Shown piece after piece: positions 23,469 to 28,129 of a DNA stretch of 28,129 nt. The stretch covers positions 1 through 28,129 of the forward strand of contig CAZEAU010000030.1 in NCBI GenBank assembly GCA_964510515.1, given 5' to 3'. The position numbers and the translations under genes are program-made. Positions within the stretch are counted from its first letter, which is position 1, and every line of letters begins with the position of its first letter. The DNA comes from SURF-21 sp964510515 (GTDB lineage: Bacteria; Actinomycetota; Geothermincolia; Geothermincolales; RBG-13-55-18). Under the pieces are notes generated by a model. That model was not told the origin of the DNA. It saw only the letters and a list, made by a program, of their open reading frames with translations, and searched no databases.

Positions 23469-24029
23469 TCAGCCTGCAGATGGCGCCTCCCTCGCCTCGA
23501 GAAGCATCTCGCCGGCTATGCGCACCGCCTTCCCCGCCGCTATGCGGCATTTCTTCTGTGCCCCGGCGGCGGCGAACTCCTGCATGTCAGCGGGGTCGAG
23601 CAGGTCGAAGCTGCGGCCGAAGAGGCGCTCCTGCACGCCTGCGCACATGCAGGTCCCGAACTCCTCCTCGAACAGGCGGCAGAAGCGGTTCGCGGCCTGC
23701 AGGGTACGCAGGAAAGCCCCGTAGTCCTCGGGCTTATCGCGGCCGAACTCCAGCCCCAGCGCCATGATGGGCCCGATCACCGCGCCGCAGGTCTCCCCGC
23801 GCAAGGCCACGCCGGGCATGGCGGTGGCGGCTTTGAGGACCTCGGCGTTGCCCAGGTCGAACTCCTCCTGCATGGCCAGCAGCGTGCCCTGCGCGCAGCT
23901 TCCGTAAGCCTCCAGGTAATCCCCCGCCTTGCGTTCGAGGCGTTCCAGGACCTCGGCCCGGCGCTTCCCGCGCTGCTGCGCCGCCTCCTCGCTTTCGAGA
24001 TGCTTTTTGCCTTCGGACCCTGCGCTCAT
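23469..24029 (-). CDS. C_GCAxxG_C_C family protein
   Basis: 186 residues of the C_GCAxxG_C_C family, small cysteine-rich proteins thought to be redox-active; the exact role is not established. Key cysteines: C45 in YGSCAQGTL, C81 in ETCGAVIG, C117 in NRFCRLF, C127 and C129 in GTCMC, C161 near the end. The pattern C-A-x-G / C-G-A-x-x-G / C / C-x-C is that of the family. The charged N-terminus (about 1-35) is likely helical. ATG 24029 has GGAGG 6 nt upstream, so the 15 extra codons upstream are not used. A -10 box and a palindrome lie 70-120 nt upstream. Confidence 0.85.
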   Translation of the reverse strand: MSAGSEGKKHLESEEAAQQRGKRRAEVLERLERKAGDYLEAYGSCAQGTLLAMQEEFDLGNAEVLKAATAMPGVALRGETCGAVIGPIMALGLEFGRDKPEDYGAFLRTLQAANRFCRLFEEEFGTCMCAGVQERLFGRSFDLLDPADMQEFAAAGAQKKCRIAAGKAVRIAGEMLLEAREAPSAG

Positions 24030-24098
24030 ATTGCCCTCCCCTGCCGAGGTCGGCCCCGCCATATCTCGAGCCATTGTCCCGGTTTTGCTTCACATCTG

Positions 24099-24108
24099 CG
24101 CATATGCG
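24099..24108. promoter_or_regulatory. Palindrome downstream of the C_GCAxxG_C_C promoter
   Basis: CGCATATGCG is a perfect 10-bp palindrome just after the predicted transcription start of the C_GCAxxG_C_C gene. A dimeric repressor site is possible; it is short, so chance is a real alternative. Confidence 0.25.
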
Positions 24109-24119
24109 GACCCCTTGCC

Positions 24120-24150
24120 ATTATATGCACTTCCCCCAGACGAGCTGCAA
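24120..24150 (-). promoter_or_regulatory. Candidate promoter for the C_GCAxxG_C_C gene
   Basis: The minus strand has TTGCAG (24150-24145), a 19-nt spacer and TATAAT (24125-24120). The spacer is longer than the ideal 17 nt. It lies about 90 nt before the ATG at 24029, in the 245-nt gap after the GH3 gene. Confidence 0.45.
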
Positions 24151-24274
24151 GCTCCGCCGCCCCGCGCGCAAAGCTTGCGTGAGCGCGAAGGCATCGCCCG
24201 CCGCTTGGGAGCATGCGGACAGGGAAACGCGGCGGCACATTTCAAGGGGCGTAACCGCGACGAAATGATACATG

Positions 24275-25405
24275 TCAGGGACTGAGCCCACGGGCTTTAC
24301 AGCCGAGGATGGCGCTGACGCGCGCGCTCAAATCCGCCTCCGCGAGCTTGCCCGTACGCGCCGCCTCCAGCACGGCGGCGCAGGCGGCCTCTGCGTCCCC
24401 CGCCTCATGCCCCGAGATGAGCAATATGTCCACCCCCGCGCGGGCGGCGAGGACCGCTGTCCCCGCCATGCCGTAGGCCTGCTTGAGAACCTCGCTGGCG
24501 AGGTCGTCGCTGATGATGAGGTAATCCCCGTGCAGGCTGCCGCGCAGGAAAGAGATGCCCGCGGGGGAGAGGGTGAAGGGCAGCTCCGGGTCCAGGCCGC
24601 TGTAGATGACGTTGGCGGTCATCACGAACTCCGGCTCGGCCACAGCCGCCGCCTGGAACTGGGATATCTCGGGCAGGGCCGGCACCACCGCCAGCCTGTC
24701 GTTCTCGGGGTCGCAGTCGATGCCGCCGTAGCCCGGGAAGTGCTTGACGGCGGAGAGGAGGCCCCCCTCCCGCTGGCCGGAAACGGCGCTCGCCCCCATC
24801 TCTCCCACCTGCCGCGGGCTCCCGGGGAAGATGCGCCCGTAGCGGGTGAGGAAGTCGCCCGGCAGCCCCGCGTCCAGCACCGGGGCCAGGTTGAGGTTGA
24901 CGCCCAGGCCCTTAAGCCCCTGCGCCCGCGCCAAGGCGAGATCGTATGCCTGCTGCGGGGAGGCGACCTGCGCCTGGGAGACGTCGTCCCCGAGCCAATC
25001 CACGCGGGTCACCTGCCCTCCTTCCTGGTCGATGGCAATGAAGAGGGGCAGGCCGGTGTCCGCGGCGGACAGCTCCTGCAGGTCGGCGGTGAGGCGCGCC
25101 AGCTGTTCCGCGCCGGTGATGTTGCGGCCGAAAAGTATCACGCCTCCCGGGTGGACGGCCTGGAAGAGCCGCCTCACCTCCGGGGTCACCTCCGTGCCCT
25201 CGAAGCCCACCAGGAAAAGCTGCCCCACCTTCTGCTCCCGGGTGAGGCGCTGCAGCGGGTCTGCGCCGTCACCGCCGCCGTTGCCGTTACCGTTGCCGTT
25301 GCCGTTGCCGCCCGGCGTGGAGGCCTCGCAGCCGCCGAGGAGCGAGGCCAGCACGAACACGAGCAGGGCGACGGCCAGCCACGCGGTCCACGTTCTCTTA
25401 TCCAC
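24275..25405 (-). CDS. GH3-family (NagZ-like) lipoprotein glycosidase
   Basis: 376-residue exported lipoprotein of glycoside hydrolase family 3, similar to beta-N-acetylhexosaminidases that trim cell-wall sugars. The signal segment WLAVALLVFVLASLLGGC ends in a lipobox with C26 as the lipidated residue. A low-complexity Asn-Gly linker (34-45) follows, then the barrel: QKVGQLFLVGFEG, HPGGVILFGRN, FIAIDQEGG with substrate-binding D126, NLAPVLD, KHFPGYG (221-227) and IISDDL (297-302) with the nucleophile aspartate. Where NagZ enzymes have the D-[ST]-H catalytic dyad after KHFPGHG, this protein has DPEND, so the histidine is absent. The GTG start at 25405 is supported by GGGAGG and a proper signal peptide. 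Confidence 0.88.
   Translation of the reverse strand: MDKRTWTAWLAVALLVFVLASLLGGCEASTPGGNGNGNGNGNGGGDGADPLQRLTREQKVGQLFLVGFEGTEVTPEVRRLFQAVHPGGVILFGRNITGAEQLARLTADLQELSAADTGLPLFIAIDQEGGQVTRVDWLGDDVSQAQVASPQQAYDLALARAQGLKGLGVNLNLAPVLDAGLPGDFLTRYGRIFPGSPRQVGEMGASAVSGQREGGLLSAVKHFPGYGGIDCDPENDRLAVVPALPEISQFQAAAVAEPEFVMTANVIYSGLDPELPFTLSPAGISFLRGSLHGDYLIISDDLASEVLKQAYGMAGTAVLAARAGVDILLISGHEAGDAEAACAAVLEAARTGKLAEADLSARVSAILGCKARGLSP
25278..25310. repeat. Hexanucleotide repeat in the lipoprotein linker
   Basis: Five copies of CCGTTG (one CCGTTA) followed by CCG, encoding alternating Asn-Gly on the minus strand just after the lipidated cysteine. Because the unit is six bases, copy-number change would alter linker length without shifting the frame. 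Confidence 0.85.
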
Positions 25406-25678
25406 CCTCGCCCTCCCTTTTATGCACGGCGCCCGCCGGGGACATATCCGCGCCCGTGCGGCGGCCGCCCATGGCCATGCCGGCAAAGGCCCTCCCCCAC
25501 CGCCTTCTCGCCTGCTCCTCGTGATTCGGCGCCATCGCCAAGCGCTCGGGGGGAGAGACTTTTTCATGCCTGCTGCCATTCATCGCCACCAGCTTTTCCG
25601 CTGAGTTGAGGCCCTCCCATTCTATCATCACCTTGACGAAGATTACGTTCATTTGTGGGCGATTGGGGTAGAATCTTT

Positions 25679-25825
25679 ATGGACGTTCCGGGAGGTCGTA
25701 TGGACGCTCCGGGAGGTCGAATGGGCGTTCCGGGAGGTCGAATGGGCGTTCCGGGAGGTCGTATGGACGCTCCAGGAGGTTAAATGGGCGTTCCGGGAGG
25801 TCGAATGGGCGTTCCGGGAGGTCGA
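25679..25825. repeat. 21-bp tandem repeat, seven copies
   Basis: Seven perfect-length units at 25679, 25700, 25721, 25742, 25763, 25784 and 25805. Each is ATGG[AG]CG[TC]TCC followed by GGGAGGTCG[AT]; copy five has CAGGAGGTTAA. Every unit carries a start codon and, at its end, a GGAGGT ribosome-site sequence three bases before the next ATG. In the ATG frame, units 1-5 encode a 34-residue peptide of M-[DG]-[AV]-P-G-G-R repeats ending in TAA at 25781, which directly abuts the ATG of unit 6; units 6-7 open a second frame that ends at 25870, inside the cupin gene. Other frames, on both strands, are also largely open, as expected for a multiple of three. Function unknown; see findings. Confidence 0.95.
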
Positions 25826-25845
25826 ACCCCAGGGAGGAGGTGCAG

Positions 25846-26178
25846 ATGGACGAGGACAATGCGGAGCTGAGAGGCCGGGTGCTCGAAGCGGCCGCCATGG
25901 TCGATTACCAGCAGGGGGCGGTGGTCAGCCGCGAGGTCGTGCGGGGCGAGAAAGGCACGCTGTCCGTGTTCGCCTTCGACCGGGGGCAGGGGCTGAGCGA
26001 GCATTCCGCTCCCTTCGACGCGACCGTGCTCGTGCTGGACGGCGAGGCCGAGGTGGTGATCGGCGGCAACCCCCTTGAGGTGGGGGCCGGCGAGATGGTG
26101 GTGATGCCGGCGGACGTGCCCCATGCCATAAATGCACGGCAGCGTTTCAAGATGATGCTCATCATGATACGGGAGTGA
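25846..26178 (+). CDS. Small cupin-domain protein
   Basis: 110-residue single-domain cupin. The two conserved blocks are present: GLSEHSAPFDATVLVLDGEAEV (motif 1, with one His and an acidic residue) and GEMVVMPADVPHAINA (motif 2, with the second His). Such proteins bind a metal or a small molecule and are often sensors or minor enzymes; the role here is unknown. The ATG at 25846 is chosen because AGGAGG lies 5 nt before it; a GTG at 25840 overlaps that site. It follows the 21-bp repeat array directly and the second repeat-encoded frame overlaps its first eight codons, so translation may be coupled. A possible -10 (TAGAAT, 25669-25674) lies before the array. Confidence 0.85.
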   Translation: MDEDNAELRGRVLEAAAMVDYQQGAVVSREVVRGEKGTLSVFAFDRGQGLSEHSAPFDATVLVLDGEAEVVIGGNPLEVGAGEMVVMPADVPHAINARQRFKMMLIMIRE

Positions 26179-26463
26179 GCGGGAGGAGGGCAGCGGGATG
26201 AGGGCACGTCGCGACGCCCACCTATATTGCATAGACTGTACGTATAGCCCGACCGCGGGGATCGTGTGCGCCATGGGCATGGCTCGGGCTGAAGGAGTCG
26301 CGCACGAAACCGGCTTATGCCGGGCCGCGGAACCGGCCATATCCGGGGCCCAGGGGCCGGCGCGGTTCGGGCGGCGGAGGTCGCGGGGCTTATCACCGCG
26401 GCACGAAATGTCGATTCAATGCTATGGCCTGTCGAAACAATACGCAGCACGGGAGGTAGAAAA

Positions 26464-27804
26464 ATGAGCAGCAAGTGGGAGGACATGTACCGGGCCAGGC
26501 TGACCACGCCGGAGGACATCGCCGCGGAGGTGAAGAGCGGGGAGCACATCTTCGCCAGCGGGGCATCGTCGACGCCGGTGGCCATCCTCGAGGCCATATT
26601 CGACCGCGCCGTGGCGGGCGAGTTTGAGGATGTGCAGATGGGCAGCTTCATCATGCTGGCGAACGTTTTCAAGGTGCTGCAGCCGGAGCTGCAGAGAAAC
26701 CTTCTCATCGACAACTACTACACGTCACCGCTGGACCGCAAGGCGTTGGCGGACGGGCTGATGACCCACACCCCCTACCATTTCCACCGCGTCACCAGGC
26801 AGGCGGTGGACCGCTCCGGGTATCGTAAGCTGGCGGTGCAGACGGGGCCCATGGACAAAAACGGCTACCTGAACCTGGGGCTCTTCGCCAACTACCTGGA
26901 CGTGGTGGACGACCTGGACACCGTTTACGTGGAGGTCAACGAGCAGCAGCCCATCGTGCACGGGCCCAACTGGCTGCACATCTCCCAGGTGGACAAGATA
27001 GTGGAGAACCACCACCCGGTGTTCGCGCTGCCCCCGGACCCCATCACGGAGAGGGACCAGGCCATCGCGGAGAACATCATCGACCTTATCGAGGACGGCT
27101 CGACCGTGCAGCTCGGCATCGGGGGCACGACCAACGCCATCGGGGAGCTGCTGGTGAGGAAGAAGCGCCTGGGCTGCCACACCGAGATGATAGGCGATGC
27201 CTACATGAAGCTCTTCGAATCGGGGGCCATGGACAACACCGCCAAGTCCCTCCATCCCCACCAGATGCTGTGCTATTTCGGCCTGGGGTCGCAGGAGCTC
27301 TACGACTGGATGGACGACAACCCCATGATCTACCTCTCGCCCATCAGCTACAACAACGACCCCTATATCATCGGGCGCAACGACAACCTCATCTCCATCA
27401 ACACCACCCTGGAGATCGACATCGGCGGGCAATGCGCCTCCGAGGCCTTCGGGCCCATACAGTACACGGCCACGGGCGGGCAGGTGGACTTCACGCGCGG
27501 CGCCTGGCTCTCGCGGGGAGGGAAGGCCTTCATCGTCACCCACTCGGTGGTCGAAAACAAGGAGGGCGAGCTGATCTCCAAGATAGTCCCGCAGCTGCGG
27601 CCGGGGTCGGTGGTCACGCTCACCCGCACCGACGTCATGTACGTGGCCACCGAGTACGGAGTGGCAGACCTGGAGGGGAAGAGTCTGCGGCAACGAGCCC
27701 AGGCGCTGATCGGCATAGCCCACCCCGACTTCCGGGCCGAGCTCAGCAACTACGCCAAGGAAGTGAAGTACTTCGTCCTTCCCGAGCACGACCCCCTGGC
27801 CTGA
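26464..27804 (+). CDS. Acetyl-CoA hydrolase/transferase family (4-hydroxybutyrate CoA-transferase-like)
   Basis: 446-residue class I CoA-transferase that moves CoA between acetyl-CoA and an organic acid, as in 4-hydroxybutyrate or butyrate metabolism. The N-terminal domain has SGEHIFASGASSTPVAILEA. The second domain has VQLGIGGTTNAIGELL and HTEMIGDAYMKL, with E241 matching the catalytic glutamate of the AbfT/Cat2 group, then ASEAFGPIQY and TEYGVADLEGKSL near the end. The start at 26464 is preceded by GGGAGGT 6 nt away; upstream frame extension has no domain support. The 285-nt gap before it contains no recognisable gene. The natural acid substrate is not known. It ends 19 nt before the 34-bp repeat array. 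Confidence 0.93.
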   Translation: MSSKWEDMYRARLTTPEDIAAEVKSGEHIFASGASSTPVAILEAIFDRAVAGEFEDVQMGSFIMLANVFKVLQPELQRNLLIDNYYTSPLDRKALADGLMTHTPYHFHRVTRQAVDRSGYRKLAVQTGPMDKNGYLNLGLFANYLDVVDDLDTVYVEVNEQQPIVHGPNWLHISQVDKIVENHHPVFALPPDPITERDQAIAENIIDLIEDGSTVQLGIGGTTNAIGELLVRKKRLGCHTEMIGDAYMKLFESGAMDNTAKSLHPHQMLCYFGLGSQELYDWMDDNPMIYLSPISYNNDPYIIGRNDNLISINTTLEIDIGGQCASEAFGPIQYTATGGQVDFTRGAWLSRGGKAFIVTHSVVENKEGELISKIVPQLRPGSVVTLTRTDVMYVATEYGVADLEGKSLRQRAQALIGIAHPDFRAELSNYAKEVKYFVLPEHDPLA

Positions 27805-27823
27805 CAGCCGCCCGCCGCTTCCA

Positions 27824-28129
27824 TGGCACTTCTGGGGTCAACCCTCGGAAGGGACATTAGGTGGCATTTCTGGGGTCAACCCTCGGAAGGGACATCAGGT
27901 TATGGCACTTCTGGGGTCAACCCCCGGGAGGGACATAGCGGCACAGCGGCATTTCCGTGGCACTTCTGGGGTCAACCCTCGGAAGGGACGGAAGAGACAA
28001 CCCACCAAGTGGCATTTCCGGGGTCAACCCTCGGAAGGGACATAGCGGCACAGCGGCATTTCCGTGGCACTTCCGGGGTCAACCCTCGGAAGGGACATAG
28101 CGGCACAGCGGCATTTCCGTGGCACTTCT
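27824..28129. repeat. Array of 34-bp repeats with partly repeated spacers
   Basis: The unit begins TGGCA[CT]TTC[TC]GGGGTCAA and ends CCCTCGGAAGGGACAT. Starts are at 27824, 27862, 27903, 27958, 28010, 28065 and 28120; the last is cut by the window end. Spacers are 4, 7, 21, 20, 21 and 21 nt. Three of the 21-nt spacers are identical (AGCGGCACAGCGGCATTTCCG), making a 55-bp higher-order repeat. CCCT and AGGG in each unit can pair around CGGA. The unit begins TG and ends CA before its last T, like many IS termini. No coding frame of interest was seen in it. Confidence 0.95.

Noticed and set aside
25653..26078. Plus-strand heptad protein (EWAFREV repeats) across the 21-bp array
   Set aside because: It stays open because the unit is a multiple of three, then runs through the cupin gene in the wrong frame; no better evidence than other frames.
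27824..28129. CRISPR array
   Set aside because: Repeat length fits, but spacers are 4 to 21 nt and several are identical; no cas genes are near.

Overview
The window looks like a high-GC, anaerobic bacterial chromosome, most likely a deep-branching actinobacterium. The reasons are a strongly GC-rich core, a Rv2006/OtsB1-type three-domain trehalose protein known from Actinobacteria, an SCP2-type sterol-carrier protein, and oxygen-sensitive iron-sulfur metabolism. The taxon is an inference. The left ~3.9 kb is clearly AT-richer than the rest and was probably acquired horizontally.

Layout, left to right. (1) Positions 1-6000 are a defence and mobile-element zone: two 55-bp palindrome-containing repeats, a leftward dndC-dndD-dndE DNA phosphorothioation operon, one IS3-family element (4014-5248) whose orfA has two compensating indels, a decayed IS256-type transposase tail, and the N-terminal stub of a DUF2075-like protein. 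(2) Positions 6136-12333 are a rightward seven-gene operon behind a good sigma-70-type promoter with an inverted repeat at the predicted start site. It encodes the gamma, delta, alpha and beta subunits of a 2-oxoacid:ferredoxin oxidoreductase, followed directly by NuoE-like, NuoF-like and NuoG/HoxU-like subunits. (3) Positions 12583-16061 are a leftward set: an XRE-cupin regulator, an acyl-CoA dehydrogenase and an AGPS-like FAD oxidase. (4) Positions 16584-18214 hold a broken HicB-like antitoxin and an AbiEi/AbiEii type IV toxin-antitoxin pair, followed by a third, inverted copy of the 55-bp repeat. (5) Positions 18618-25405 hold leftward genes for an SCP2-domain protein, the OtsB1-like fusion, a C_GCAxxG_C_C protein and a GH3 lipoprotein. 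(6) Positions 25679-28129 hold a seven-copy 21-bp tandem repeat leading into a small cupin gene, a CoA-transferase gene, and an array of 34-bp repeats that runs off the window edge.

The most interesting system is the seven-gene operon. Its gene order, 1-10 nt junctions and cofactor inventory suggest that a 2-oxoacid oxidoreductase is physically or functionally coupled to an NAD(P)-reducing diaphorase of the kind found in bifurcating hydrogenases, with the oxoacid oxidoreductase taking the place of the hydrogenase. That would let the cell oxidise a 2-oxoacid to its acyl-CoA while delivering electrons to NAD(P)+, alone or together with ferredoxin. The acyl-CoA dehydrogenase and the CoA-transferase nearby fit a cell that handles organic acids as CoA thioesters. 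The repeats at 25679-25825 and 27824-28129 are the most unusual non-coding structures.
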